This document shows positions 43,732-55,399 of a DNA stretch of 64,000 bases, piece after piece. Below the pieces are notes generated by a model. The model worked only from the letters and a program-made list of their open reading frames with translations, was not told the origin of the DNA and made no database searches. This DNA comes from Parelaphostrongylus tenuis (Eukaryota; Nematoda; Chromadorea; Rhabditida; Metastrongylidae), in NCBI GenBank assembly GCA_019055375.1, contig JAHQIW010000191.1, forward strand, positions 271,651 to 335,650, read 5' to 3'. The number at the start of each line of letters is the position of its first letter. Position 1 is the first letter of the stretch. The translations under genes were made by a program, and so were the position numbers.

Positions 43732-43975
43732 CCGGTCCTTCCACGGACCCACGCTAGGCGTACCCTTTAGCGTAAGAACGATTCCACCTCCTCTGTGCTG
43801 GTTAATCGCCGGCTACAGTACTACTTGTTGCAAGACCCGCAGATATGTTTTGGATTAATTCGCGTGCGGTCTTGCAACGGAGAATAGTACTCTAGTCTGC
43901 GACTAATCGGGACAGAGGGGGTGGAGTCATTCCCACGCTGGTGGACATGTTCAGCGTGGGTACGCGGAAGTTAAC
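43732..43975. repeat. Palindromic MITE-like element, unit A copy
   Basis: Arms of about 110 bp: CCACGGACCCACGCTAGGCG, GATTCCACCTCCTCTGTG against CAGAGGGGGTGGAGTC, CCCACGCTGGTGGACATG, centred near 43850. Confidence 0.7.
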
Positions 43976-44407
43976 CGGCTAAGCGGCTTGAACCCAAGAG
44001 TGCGTAACGTATTGATCTTTTCGCTTTTCCAAGGTGCTGTAAAGACCCGACCTACATGAACTAGTCTGCTCAATGATATAAAAGCAGTGTTTTGATGTTA
44101 CAGCAAGTATCTAGGAATGTTGAGTGATAGGCAAAACTTGGAACCTCTGCCAAGAGTTGAACCCATGTCTCACGTTCTGCGGAGGCGTTTGTTAGGCACG
44201 AAACTATCGGAGCTCCAGCTATCAGCCTTTTCGATTGCTATTAGATTAAATTATTCTTATTATTAATAATTATTATATATTTTACATACTACAATGGTCA
44301 CTACAATGTCAGGTAATTCCATCATTTGGCTTGCAATGATTTATTGCTCGGTGTCGATACCTTCATAGAGGAGTATAACCTGAAGTGATCGGCTGAACTG
44401 AGGGACG

Positions 44408-44450
44408 GTGCTGCTGATGAATCAGGGCGAAAGAGACGCCTATCCAGCAC
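44408..44450 (+). ncRNA. Hammerhead remnant in duplication unit B
   Basis: Helix I GTGCTG/CAGCAC and core CTGATGA remain, but helix II has collapsed (ATCAGGGC) and helix III is lost. Paralogous to the complete motif at 41969-42016. Confidence 0.65.
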
Positions 44451-45794
44451 TTAGATCATAATGTCTCAAAACATGTAATATCCTTATCAGATTATTATAG
44501 CTTGAGCAAGGTCTAAAACAACGCGATTGAATGGAGAGGTGTACATCTATTGAGTTGTTTTAAGTAGGAAAATAACGATAATACAATTGAAGTAATACGA
44601 TAATACGTTCACTGCGTCGCCACACGGGGAATTAGAGAGGAAGAAGAGGTGTAGCAGACCTTTCAGCGGTGCCACTCTTTGGGTTAGAGAAGCGAACGAG
44701 GTTGGTGCGGTCTGAAAGGGTTAAGCCTTCTGTTTGTGGGTAGGGGAGTTGCACTTGACACTTATCTAAGTTTGTGACAGGTTTTTTTCAAGTTCTTATC
44801 AGTGACTGAACACTAATTCCGACTGTCTCTCTCATAACCGTATCAGCTGCTGTTTCAGAAGGACGACGTGTTTTACGAACTTCTCCTTCGCAACGAAAAA
44901 CTTACGAGTCCTGCGACGAGACTATAATTGCTGACGTTTCTGGAAGCTTCGCGTAGGACGAGAGGTAACTTGAATATGCTGTTTTTCGTAATATTTCAGG
45001 TCTTTTTGGAAAAATACAAGCCTCACAAACGTGTCTGAACTTGTCACGAATCGTTTGTGATAGGGAGAACTTGAAGCAAAACGTCGACACTTGTCTCACC
45101 CCGTATCACCCACCTGTCGTCACGTTGACCGTCGAATGACTAGACCCATTGGAACTACCATGTTTCTCTAGAGAACAATCTAATGGGTTCTCCTAGCTGA
45201 GGGTATCGCATTCAGCATCTATCTGTCATCTAGGCTTTACGCTGACAAGAGTAGTGAGAATAAGACGTAGCTGGTTCTGGTCACACCGTCCTTAGTTCTT
45301 CGTCTACTTCTCTTCGAATAGGACCTTCTCTATGTAGGATTCAGTAATATTCATCCAGGAATATTGAATAACATGCAAAAAATTCCGTCCTCGGAAAGGA
45401 CGAGACGCGGGCCCAATTCCTGCTGAGGGTTCCAAATTCGGTTGTCGCAATCCATTATGTAATCCTTTGGGGACAAAACCTTTTCCTTTCCTCCTCAGAC
45501 TTCTAGTATTCATTCAATAGCCTGAATCTGATCATTATAGCGCTATACTTGGCTTCTGTAAAAGCCTACCAATGCGCTGTAACACCGGAAATAAATTAAG
45601 TTTTGCATTCGGCGCGCATGATCGCGCGCATTTTCTCTATTTATTTGAAACTTTTTTCCCCGTTTCGTAGAATTTCCTGGGTTTTCCATATTAGAATTCT
45701 TGAAGAAACTTTGTTCCACACTATAAGCCTAGGCTTTTCTTGTCATATTAGATTGCTAGATAAATCCGCTACTAACCTAGACCTAATTCCAAAC

Positions 45795-46035
45795 AGTCGA
45801 CTTCCACGGACCCACGCTAGGCGTATCCTCTAGCGTGGGAACGATTCCACCTCCTCTGTGCTGGTTAATCGCCGGCTGCAGTACTACTTGTTGCAGGACC
45901 CGCAGAAATATTTTGGATTAATTCGCATGCGGTCTTGCAGCGAAAAGTAGTACTCTAGTCGGCGATCAATCGGGACAGAGGGGTAGAGTCGTTCCCACGC
46001 TGGCGGACATGCCCAACGTGGGTTCGCGGAAGTCA
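45795..46035. repeat. Palindromic MITE-like element, unit B copy
   Basis: Same arms as at 43732-43975 (CCACGGACCCACGCTAGGCG; GGGTAGAGTCGTTCCCACGC). Confidence 0.7.
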
Positions 46036-46679
46036 ACCGGCTAAGCGGCTTAGACCTAAGAGTGCGGAACGTATTGATCTTTTCGCTTTTCCAGGATTCT
46101 GTGAAGACGTTTCTGAAAATAAAATCCAGTTTCAGAATCACTTGAGCTTTGCTATTAAGTAATAAAATGCTACACAAATCCCTGACGTCTCGGTGCCATT
46201 CGTTTCATAGGTTACGTAATCCCATCCACGCTATTCACACACTTCATCCTAGCGAAAACTGCGCCGATTGATGAAACTCAATTTTACTTTCGCTGCTACA
46301 TCGCTCCTAAATGACCTTTTCAGGAACCAGATACACTTAAAATCGCCGCGATTTGAGCCATCGAATGACCAGTGGAGATCTGAGGAGAACGTGGAAAAAG
46401 CTTTATCCCCAAAGGGTTGAAAATGGATTTCGACGACCACATTGTACCGAAAATAGCTACAAAAACCTAGCTGATTTTAGTCACGTTATTTCCATTGTTC
46501 ATCGTCTATTAATTGTACGACAGGGCTTTTTTTTCATGGGATAACACCCTGTCATTCATATCCACTAGAGTTGAGTGATAAGCAAAACTTTCCGCCCTTG
46601 GGAAGAATAAGTTGCAGGTTCAACTCTTGCCCAAGGTTCAAAATTTTGCATGTCATTCAGCATTGTTGAAATGTATGCA

Positions 46680-46855
46680 TATTTATGCATATATATACAT
46701 ATTTATATAAACATATACGTACGTGCATGTACAAGTATATATACATGTACACGCATATATCTGTATCTATATACATGTACGTGTACGTCTACATCTACAC
46801 ACATGTGAGAACGTATGTGTATGTAAATAAATCTGCGTACACATGTACATATGTG

Positions 46856-46907
<52 letters not shown>

Positions 46908-46920
46908 TATATATGTAACA
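46680..46920. repeat. TA/TG-rich microsatellite, 240 bp
   Basis: ATATATACATGTACACG-type alternating purine/pyrimidine repeat. It follows a SINE-3 remnant at about 46560-46665. Confidence 0.88.
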
Positions 46921-47045
46921 TGACAGCTAAACAGTACAGTAAATATTTTCCATAGAATCTTCATGAATTTTCTATATTAGCGTTTTTTAGCAGTGTTATG
47001 ACATTGTAGATATACATACAAGAGTATTGAGTAAAACATTCGACT

Positions 47046-47113
47046 CCAGGCGGGAGTTGAACCTGCGTTTTACCTATGCGGTGGGTCCATGCTTCCACCA
47101 CACCACCGAGGCC
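47046..47113 (-). mobile_element. SINE-3 copy
   Basis: Reverse head CCAGGCGGGAGTTGAACCTG, CCATGCTTCCACCACACCAC, GAGGCC; body block GTGTTATGACATTGTAG lies just left of it. Confidence 0.7.
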
Positions 47114-47240
47114 ACCATTTTGCTATCACATTTTCCCTTTATTTCGAGTGCTTCGTTTAGACCACGCTCAAATTTCGATAGATCCTTTCATTATTATTTG
47201 AGCCAACTCGTCATGTGGTCTGGTAAGGGCTTTTGTACAG

Positions 47241-47280
47241 CCCGATACACGTGTTTCGTCCTTACAGACTCGTCAGCCGG
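47241..47280 (-). ncRNA. Hammerhead ribozyme motif, core intact
   Basis: The minus strand reads CCGG, CTGACGA, helix II GTCT/GGAC with loop GTAA, GAAA, a 2-bp helix III (AC/GT) with loop ACGT, site GTA, then TCGG pairing with CCGG. Short helix III is characteristic of hammerheads in Penelope-like elements (established knowledge). Confidence 0.78.
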
Positions 47281-47626
47281 CAGAACCCGTCGCCTTTCGA
47301 TCTTTTCATAGTCAGTTCTGTCGGGAGCCTCACACTCCTTTTAGAGAGTCAACGACAACGCACGCTTTACACTCTCTGTCAAGTGAAACCTTCACCCAGC
47401 ACAGAGTGTTGCGCACTCGATTGCTCTTTGGCTGGTACTTTTATCATAATTATACCTTTATTTCGAGTGCTTCGTTTAGACCACGCTAAATTTCAATAGA
47501 TCCTTTCATTATAAAAGGTTTCACTTGACATGGAGTGTAAAACGTTCGTCTTCGATGACTCTCTATAAGGAGTGTAAGGCTCCCGAGAGAACTGACTATA
47601 AAAACATCGAAAGACGACGGGTTCTG

Positions 47627-47666
47627 CCGGCTGACAAGTCTGTAAGGACGAAACACGTGTATCGGG
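47627..47666 (+). ncRNA. Hammerhead motif with core mutation
   Basis: Same layout as the partner at 47241-47280, but the core is CTGACAA instead of CTGACGA. The invariant G8 is A, which should abolish cleavage. Confidence 0.75.
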
Positions 47667-48233
47667 TTGTGCAAGAGCCCTTATCAGACCATATGACAAG
47701 TTGGCTCAAATAATAATGGATGGATCTATCACATTTTCTTCAATTTCTGTAGGTTCCATAAATTATCTTGCGGGCAAATGTAGCGAATGCCTTTCCTATG
47801 GCGTGAAAAACCTAGATTTATTATTCATGGTTTGCTGCGAAAGATGAATTTCCTGTGTCAGATTCATTACCATCTGAAATCATTCTCTGGCTGCGATTGT
47901 TGAAGTGGTTTTGCCTGAATGTTTTTCTCTTTCTTTTATTAAGAGGCTCAAAACTTAGTAAATTTACTGGAGTAATAATCATTTTAACCACAAGTAATCT
48001 TACGATCTACAACTGCACCAGAAAAGGGTAAGACGCGGGTTCTACTCGCGCCTGAGGTTGCAAGTTTGGCAAATCCCAGGTCCGACTATCTATTAACCTC
48101 GGCATAGTTTAAATAATTCAGTATCTTCTTCTGTTTAGCCGCTCCGAGGTGTTAGTAGTATAATTTATTGAATATCAGCGAAGCATATAACAATACAGTT
48201 AATAATGCAGCACGAATATTACAACAGTCGTGT

Positions 48234-48270
48234 GGCTTACGTTTCGGCAAGGTTCGCCATCTTCAGAGCC
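48234..48270 (-). ncRNA. Hammerhead-like motif at Penelope 3' end
   Basis: The minus strand reads GGCT CTGAAGA TGGCGAACCTTGCC GAAAC GTA AGCC: helix I GGCT/AGCC, helix II GGC/GCC, no helix III loop. Confidence 0.65.
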
Positions 48271-49075
48271 TGGAAAGGTCAAATTGATTCGCATGTTATT
48301 AAATCAAAGGCCTCCATAACCCTAGCAGAAAACGTAAGAGATAAATTTTTGGGTCGCATAGGAATAACTCTATTTCAAAAACACTCACCTTTAAGATGTT
48401 TTAGGTCTTTCAATTAATCATTAAAGACCTGCCACTTGGAGTCTATGATAATGTGAGACTGTGCCTGGCTCAGGTCGGGAATATCACCCTGAGGTATGGA
48501 GCTAGGTCACGCGTTATTATGAGGCATTCCTCTTTTCGGTTCATTTTTGGGCCTTTGCTATGTATCCAAAAGGCTTCCAAAGTTTTGCGCGTAAATGTTT
48601 TCGATTCCTGTGCAAGGACCGTGAATTTGACGTCAAAATCTGCTCCTTCATGCTTCTGTTCCCTATGCGTGCCTAGTGGGGTTTTTGGGTCGCAGTTACG
48701 TTTCCCAGCTAGGTGCTCTTTTACGCGGATGCAGAGTGGTCTACCCGTTTCGCCAATATATTCATCCCCGCATGCCTCGCAAGAGATCAGGTAAATTGTA
48801 CCCGACCTCATGCAGTCGCCGTCTCTGCCGTTTGGGCAAACTTTGCAGTCGTTGGTTTCGCAGAGACGATCATACAGCCGGTTGCGGACTAATTGGCGTT
48901 TTAGTGTTTTTGGTGCTATCTCGACTACTGCTACCGAATCATCAAACCTGCTCGTTTTAAGCAGTTTTTAATGGCTGCACTTACTTCGTTGGAAACAAAA
49001 GGCAGGATGAATGGAACTTTATCCTCGCTAGACCTTCCGTGTAGGGGCGCCGAATTGGCAAACACTCAACACTCT
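48234..49075 (-). mobile_element. Penelope-like retroelement, 3' part with GIY-YIG endonuclease
   Basis: On the minus strand the frame reads VEIAPKTLKRQLVRNRLYDR, then a Cys cluster (CETNDCKVC, NGRDGDC). The GIY-YIG-type domain follows: SGTIYLISCEACGDEYIGET and GRPLCIRVKEHL, then GTHREQKHEGADFDVKF and KTLEAFWI. It ends near 48470. The endonuclease Arg and the downstream His/Glu are present. Upstream KVPFILPFVSNEVSAAIKN is one base out of frame (near 48945), and the reverse transcriptase is missing. Downstream, the 3' region ends in a hammerhead-like motif at 48234-48270 (CTGAAGATGGCG, CCGAAACG). Penelope-like elements pair a telomerase-like RT with this endonuclease. Confidence 0.9.
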
Positions 49076-49215
49076 TGGATATACAATCTCCTGATCTATT
49101 ATGGTCATTTGTAAGTGTCATGAATTTCTTCCTATTGCGCCCGGGAGCTTCTCAATAGAGACATCGTTTGGCTAATGGACACCGAAAGATATCGAAATTT
49201 TCTCCTGATGCCTTT

Positions 49216-49822
49216 ATTAGGTCGTTCCATAAGTTTCAGCGTCAGGCACTGGAGCACTAGAGTAATAAATATCAACTTATCAAGCAGAAGCCATTGGATT
49301 TGCATGATTTTGGCATCATTCAATTGTCCATTTTCTTGCGAACATCTTGGTATACACCTTGCCTATTCTTGCTTCTTCATGGAGCTGTTTTGGGAACAAA
49401 TTTGCTTGCCACTCATGCCCGGATGACGCGTAGAGGGAAGTGCTAGTGAAGCGGCGCCAAGATTAATGGAGCTTCCTCTGGATGGGCTGAGCGTGACTGA
49501 TCCTCCAGGCTGTTCTCTCGAGCTTTCTAGCCGTCCTTCCTGCCACCGTATCCGAAGCCCCATACTCCATTAATCTGGCGCTCCGCGTCGCTGGCATTTT
49601 CCCTTACGCGGCAATCGTGTATGAGTGGCAAGCGAATTTGTTCCCAAGACAGTTTGATCTTAAGGCAAGTATAGGAAAGTTCTACACAGAAATGTTCACA
49701 AGAAGATGCACAACTCAATGACACCAAAGCCATGCAATTTCGATTACTTCTGGTTAATTAATTTGGTGTTTATTGCATCAATGCTCCAGTGTTTAGTGCT
49801 AAATCTTGTGAAACGGCCTGAT
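49216..49822. mobile_element. Mariner-derived MITE, about 607 bp
   Basis: TIRs TTAGGTCGTTCCATAAGTTT and the complement of CAGGCCGTTTCACAAGATTT, both followed by CACTGGAGCA. Internal sequence resembles the element at 8525-9071, e.g. AATTTGGTGTTTATTGC. Coding remnants are short. Confidence 0.72.
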
Positions 49823-50004
49823 AATTTTGATCAGAGAGTCAGTCGATGTCAGAAGGAATTTATGCTTTTCTAAATGAGAAATAGTCCTTACTTCTTGTGA
49901 ACCACCTTAAGGCGACTCGCTTTCCGTCCTCTCTAATCAGTTGGTTGGATTTTTTGTTTGGATGAATAGATGTGCAGAGTACAATTCAGACCTGAGCAAA
50001 CGCA

Positions 50005-50292
50005 AAGTGCTCGTGTGGCCGCAATGAATAGAGTGGTGACCTGCGACTCACACGTGGTCAACAGTTCGATCCCTTGCTTACGGCTCACTAAACTCACATA
50101 TTACCGAGGTCTGCGAATTGGTACCAGACTTGAGGAGGATAGTAGCACTGGCCCGATTCATCGGTAGACCACCACGAGTCATTGTAAAGGCCAGATATGC
50201 ATTCAGTCACCTCAAGTGATGCTGCGAATGAAGCCGAATGCATAGTGTATCTATCAGCAATTGATCGACGCCCGAGAGATATCCTTTATTTT
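50005..50292 (+). mobile_element. SINE-1 copy, diverged
   Basis: Head TGTGGCCGCAATGAATAG, B box GTTCGATCC, body AAAGGCCAGATATGCATTC and tail GAGATATCCTTTATTTT. Confidence 0.72.
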
Positions 50293-50893
50293 GCTAACCT
50301 TTGTGGGATAGCGGTAGACTCCATCTATAGGGATACTCGATAGGGTAATCCATAGAGTTATGGTGCCCGTGGGTGGTTCAAGTTATCTTTCTTTCTTGCC
50401 TTATTTGCATTTTATTCTTATTTTTATGTGTTCTGTAAGTTTTACTGTACGTTTGACCTGCTTTAATCTAATTAGACATTCTATTCGTGCATTTTTTTGC
50501 AGGTTACTAACGTTTTATCTTGTTGAAATGTCGGTGATTTGACGATTTTTCTTGAGAAGACCTTTCCAGACGAGTAGAATCAGATGCCAATCATACATGG
50601 GACGACGGTCGGTTCAGCTCTGAAATATCGCCTCATCATTGCCATACTACTTATGTATATCATATATCTACGCTGGAGTCACAATAGCACTTTGTCGCTA
50701 GTCATTGAAAAAGCCAGTAAGCTCCAAATTTTGCGATTTTTCAATCGTTTCGCCTTTTTTTCCTCTCAGCCAGACATTCTTTTTGCAGATCTTAAGGGTC
50801 TTAAGAGATTATTCATTTGTCCCCTCATGACCAAAAAGAACCTTTTTTTAATTGTAAAAGGCCTATTTGGCATAAATCTGCTATATTTTTCAG

Positions 50894-50998
50894 ACTTAGC
50901 TTTTTTCCCGTCAAATGTGTTTGTCATTGTGGATGATTTAGGAAAGGACACTGGAGAATATCAAAGCTATGCGGAAAGTGTGGCTGCAAAGTTACACA
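50894..50998 (+). CDS. Unidentified coiled-coil protein, exon
   Basis: Bounded by TATTTTTCAG and GTATGT. Reads LAFFPSNVFVIVDDLGKDTG then EYQSYAESVAAKLH. The composition is clearly protein-like. It enters with phase 1 and leaves with phase 1. I do not recognise the family. Upstream exons were not found. Confidence 0.5.
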
Positions 50999-51445
50999 GT
51001 ATGTTGTTTTATTTTATCCTTGAATATCAGTCTCGTCATTGCCGCAATTAGGTTCAGCATGAAGTGCCTGTACTCCGTATTCTTTTTAATTTACAAGTCC
51101 TTTTATTAACGTCGCTCCACCATTAGTAAAAGTAGCTGAGAGAATGAGACGCGGGTTCAACCCTGCGCGAGGTCGTCAAAGTTTTGCATATCCCCCAACA
51201 TTGTTGGATTGATCTGAAAGCATCGGCTTCTCGTTTACAATGAAATTTTTTTTAGTAATTTTCGAACATAAGGAGAGGTTAGAGAAGATTTTCGATCTAA
51301 GGCGGCTTGCATCTCGTGGAAAAGCAAAAGGTATACTGATTTTTTTTCCCGCTTCTTTTGGTTTTTTTCGATTTATCGGAGTTGCTATGCTGTGGCAGTT
51401 GTTTAGTTCATGAACGAACGTTGCGAATATGTCAAGAGAGTCTAG

Positions 51446-51456
51446 CAATGCTGTCG
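51446..51456 (+). CDS. Unidentified coiled-coil protein, possible 11-nt microexon
   Basis: Between TCTAG and GTAAGT. It supplies the two bases needed by the previous exon and ends in phase 0, reading T-M-L-S. A longer version from an upstream AG is possible. The acceptor context is weak. Confidence 0.3.
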
Positions 51457-51944
51457 GTAAGTTGTCTTCAATTTCTCTACTGTGTTTCTGTACGATTCGT
51501 TTCCGAGTGTCGTAATTTTTCCTTTCATGGTATACTTTCTAGTATTTTATCTTGACAAAGTGATACGAGGTTGCCAATATTAGTATTTGTTGAATACAAT
51601 AATACAACTTCAAATGGTTGACCGCCTCATCGTGGCTAGGAGGAGTTGCTGGATGCAGACTGCGAAGTACAGCGAAGGGTTCAACTCAGCATTGCCATCC
51701 AAGTTGAGAGGAACTTCGACGTTTTCACTCGGGAAACCCAGCTAAGAGTATACCGTACCAGGAGTGATCGCTATCTTGGTAACTGCTAATCGCAAGGGCG
51801 GCCATCTTCCTCTGATCCAAAGGTCAAATTGCTTCGCAGTCTACACAGTCAGATACTTTCAAATCGCACAGTAAAAAGTTTCTTTCTCAAGACACTGAGC
51901 GTTTAGTTGAGCTTAAGTCTTCCAAGCATTCATTGGGGACAAGC

Positions 51945-52130
51945 ACTAAGAGTCTTCCATCGAGTAGGAATGTGCCTGGCTCACACCAGAGAAATCAGCC
52001 TGAGGTATGGTTTTTAGTCGCGTCTGATCTAGAGGCACTCCTTTTTGCAGTTCATTTTATGGATTTTAGTACTTGTCCAAGAGGCTCCAAGAGTTTTCCG
52101 CGCAGATTTTGGATTCTCTGGGAGGGTGGT
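51945..52130 (-). pseudogene. Penelope-like fragment (end of GIY-YIG ORF)
   Basis: The minus-strand translation, with stops and shifts, aligns to KTFTRKTLEAFWIHSKGPK and the following MNRKEECLI of the 48.5-kb copy, in the same order. Confidence 0.65.
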
Positions 52131-52839
52131 ATCTTTGCTTGTTTTCAATACTCAGATCTCTAATTGTGGGAGATATCGGGCTGGTCAGTCTCAAGTCTAT
52201 GTCACTTATCCTCACATCGGTGACTTAATTCCCTTCTTTTAATTCCCAAAACAAGAGCCCTTACCAGACCACATGACATGTTGGCTCAAATAATAATGAA
52301 AGGTGACTTAATTGTTGTTACTCTGGCATCGAAGCTGAAATCAGGAGATATCATTTGTGCTTCAACCGGACAAAGACTGTCTCATGCCTTTCACATCCAT
52401 GTAGTCGTATTCAGGCATCCGTATTTGCATTAGTTTACTCATGTATCTTGTGTTCCATAAATTTTGAAAATCCGATGAGCAGGGCGATGTTAATCCTTTC
52501 GAGACGGCAGTTGAAATCGTTGCACGCAGCGCGATTTTCGTTATTCTGTTAGGGCTTTTCTCTGTTCTGAGGAAAAAATCTTCAGTTTTTTGCATCGCTT
52601 TGATACACCATGATTTCCTCTATAAGTTCATATGTTTCTCGAGTAATATAACTTTTATGTACGAGGAAAACAATGAATAGTTTGTCAAAATGTGATACCG
52701 CTCATTGCATGCGACGTCAGTTTCATCGATAACTGTCAACAATTTTTCTTTTGTTAATGTACTTTAGGGGTTGGGATCCATTTGAAAACTAGACCAGACT
52801 TTTTCAGTCGTTCCAAGAGTATCGGCTTTTCTATTTTTG

Positions 52840-53045
52840 TTCTATGTTACCAATAATCTCGCTGTAAAGTTCAACGAGGGGTTGACAACTTCGGATGTTA
52901 AACATACTTTTCTTCTTGTTATCATAGCGCTTCACAAAGACTTTCCGAAAAACCAAACGTGGTTTCAGATTTGGTGAAATTTGAGCTATCGAATAACTAC
53001 AAAAGTCCAATGAAAAAGCTTTGTCCAGCGAAAAAGGCCATCAAT
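52840..53045. repeat. Foldback-family fragment
   Basis: ATAGCGCTTCACAAAGAC, GAAAAACCAAACG, GAGCTATCGAATAAC and TTGTCCAGCGAAAAAG follow the order of family arms. Confidence 0.45.
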
Positions 53046-53544
53046 TAATTGTAGACCGATCACGGTATGCGCCGTCTCCAAAGCGCTCAGAACCTTGATG
53101 ATGTAATTTGTAAGAATGTTTAGAGGCTTTTCGAGGTTAGATCCATACATACGTTTCGGTGGTGTCACTCCCTTCACCAGTGGTCCTCGCCCCACAGTAG
53201 ACCCTCATAGCAGGGATGGGAATGTGGGCTCGATGAGATGAATTTCTACTTTGAAGATGATTTGGACAACCCGAAAAGTGTAAGACCATCCTGTACCATA
53301 CCAAGGTCTAAACGGAATGTCTGTGATCCATATGCGGATTCTCCACCACTGAACCTCTTGTGGTTGTTGGTTCATAGAAGAATAAGGTGGAAGGCCAGTT
53401 TCACAAGATTTTAGTTTTCTTTGGATCACTCAAGCAGCCAGTAGAACCTTTTTGGGAGATCTGTAAATCGATAATGACGAGTTGAAGCCTTACTGGTGCA
53501 CTGACAGGGTTCTTTTGTGATTGACGGCACTCTAGGTGTTCGGA

Positions 53545-53655
53545 TAGCCTCAGTAGCTCAATGGTTAGCACGCACCACCGGGGAAGGCAGAACTCGGGTT
53601 TAGCGTTCGGCCGAGGTTCGAGATCTTGCATATCACTAAACACTGTTGGCTACGG
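53545..53655 (+). mobile_element. SINE-3 copy, forward
   Basis: Reads TAGCCTCAGTAGCTCAATGG (A box TAGCTCAATGG), GTTCGGCCGAGGTTCGAG and tail TTGCATATCACTAAACACTG. Confidence 0.7.
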
Positions 53656-53832
53656 ACAATGTTTTATTCGTCATTAGTGTCAAGGGGCTTGAATAAAATG
53701 CTTAGTTAAAGTTTTAAGGTTACGTTCGTTTGTTCTTTGCTTTGCTAACGTCAACGCCTTCGTTTTTTTAGAGACATATGCTATTCTTCCTGTGTCGTTT
53801 CATAATCGTCGATTGAATTCAATGCTTTCCAG

Positions 53833-53917
53833 GGACAAATCGACGACTGCAAACATAAAAATGTAGGCCAAGTTCTTTTGAATAGTCAGGAGAGAACAGA
53901 GCTCGACAATCTCCGTG
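53833..53917 (+). CDS. Unidentified coiled-coil protein, exon
   Basis: After GCTTTCCAG, the only open frame reads GQIDDCKHKNVGQVLLNSQE then RTELDNLR plus one base before GTAAGT. Glu/Asn/Leu-rich, consistent with a helical coiled coil. Confidence 0.55.
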
Positions 53918-53995
53918 GTAAGTAGTGTGTCATTCATCGGCTCACAAACCTCCTTCGCCGATTGATTTACTCCTTATTTCTATTGCAGGATCATT

Positions 53996-54896
53996 TCGGT
54001 CATCCGACAGGGAATGAAGAAACGACCCCTTTCGCTGCAAAAAAAACTTTTCATTCCCTTTTTTGTATCCATACGAAGCTTAAATTTCGGAAGAGTGCTG
54101 TATTTGTTTGTTTTTGAAAAGGCCTTTTTATAGCGCTGTACATTCGAAGCAAAACCATGTTTCACACGCTTTTATTATTATCGCACGTATACTTCGCTGG
54201 AATCACGAAAAGCTTATGAACGCGTAGAGAAAATATGGTAGTATCAGAGTCATATGTTTTATCTATATATTTTTTTATCGAAAAGGAGAAAATTCCTAAA
54301 TTTAATAACAGAAGTCGCACTTCATAAGAGAGTCGCGCTTACGCAATCGTTAGATCGTGTGTCGATCCTCGAGCACGCCACACCATAGCCGACAAGTAGA
54401 TGCGAAGCGTGTGTGAACTCAGCCTTATTATTCCTATTGCACCAGAGTGTGACGGTCTTTTAGAATGTAAGCGTGGCGTTGGAATCCTCAAAACTTACGC
54501 TATCGAATGGTTCGTTATATTTCAGGAGAAGAGCTCTGTATTACGAGAATAACGTGTGTGTGAAACACTAAACTTATCTTTTGCTACAGCGGTATTATAA
54601 AAGGTTTTCTGAAAAGCAAACGCATTTTTTGAATACCTCGAGATTTCAGCTCTCGAACGATTACCAGCAGTCTAAGGAGAGAGTTTTCACTAGCGATATT
54701 TAAGCGTGATAACAACAAAAGCGCGTTGTGCGTGTTATGCATAACCTCATTTGAGTGCTACAGCGCTATAAAAAGGCCTTTCAAAAGTGAGTACGTACAG
54801 TAGTTCTTCGAGATGCAGACTTTCGAATGGTAACATTTTTTGCAAGAAGTTGTTCAGCGAAAGGGGCCGCTTCTTCATTCCGTGCCGGATGACCGA
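53996..54896. mobile_element. Foldback element, long subtype, about 900 bp, in an intron
   Basis: Ends TCGGTCATCCGACAGGGAAT and the complement near 54860-54896 (CCGTGCCGGATGACCG). Both continue into GAAGAAACGACCCCTTTCGC-type sequence. It carries the family blocks (ACGGTCTTTTAGAATGTAAG, GAATGGTTCG) inside. Confidence 0.78.
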
Positions 54897-55399
54897 GTTG
54901 AACCCTACTGTACTAACAGATTGTGGTGGTATTCCAACTGACGGCCCAGATGTCGCATAATAAGTACTGTAGATGTTCACTGAACGAACAATTCTAGATA
55001 TAAACAGACCTTATTGTGAACGATGCCACTTTTACTCTTGTATTATAAAGGAATAAAGTTCCTATTCTGTCATTCTATTTGAACACGAAACGTTTCATAT
55101 TCTGTAAAGCGGATTGATGAAGGAACTTTACTTTATAAAATTGGAATCAGTACAAATATTAAATCTGAAGTGAAAACTTGCATTACCTACTCTTTCATAA
55201 ACAATTTTAACTCGTTCAATGAGACCTGCAAAATCCTAAGTAACGTTGGAACCTCTTCAGATTCACACTACAGTACTTTGGTCTCGAAGAAGAGAAACTC
55301 CCAATAGCTATCATAGAAAACTTCTAATAGGAGGCCGGAATGTACAGATATATTAGAAATGGATACTTTTCCGTTTATACGAATCATTTTTTCAATTCC

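Larger units (their letters stand above)
40862..44040. repeat. Tandem duplication, unit A (with later insertions)
   Basis: Starts CGTGAACTAGTC and matches unit B (44053-46100) over several long blocks, e.g. 42655-43550 with 44715-45610 at about 95% by eye. It is about 1.1 kb longer because it carries SINE-1 insertions and the left arm of the hammerhead palindrome. Confidence 0.85.
44053..46100. repeat. Tandem duplication, unit B
   Basis: Starts ATGAACTAGTCTGC and repeats the order of unit A down to CTTTTCGCTTTTCCAGG. It lacks the SINE-1 insertions and the left hammerhead arm. Confidence 0.85.
47185..47715. repeat. Inverted pair of hammerhead-bearing segments
   Basis: Left arm TTATTTGAGCCAACTCGTCA to CACTTTGTC-like block and right arm ending ATGACAAGTTGGCTCAAATA are complementary over about 200 bp. 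Between them is a direct repeat of TTTATTTCGAGTGCTTCG (47145 and 47458). A remnant of the same end is at 52257-52300. Confidence 0.8.

Noticed and set aside
44408..44450. Active hammerhead in duplication unit B
   Set aside because: Helix II and III are lost; only helix I and half of the core remain.
46685..46964. Open frames made of Tyr/Ile/His-rich repeats
   Set aside because: They are translations of a TA/TG microsatellite, not genes.
48453..48960. Plus-strand open frames opposite the Penelope endonuclease
   Set aside because: They are antisense shadows of the minus-strand GIY-YIG coding sequence.
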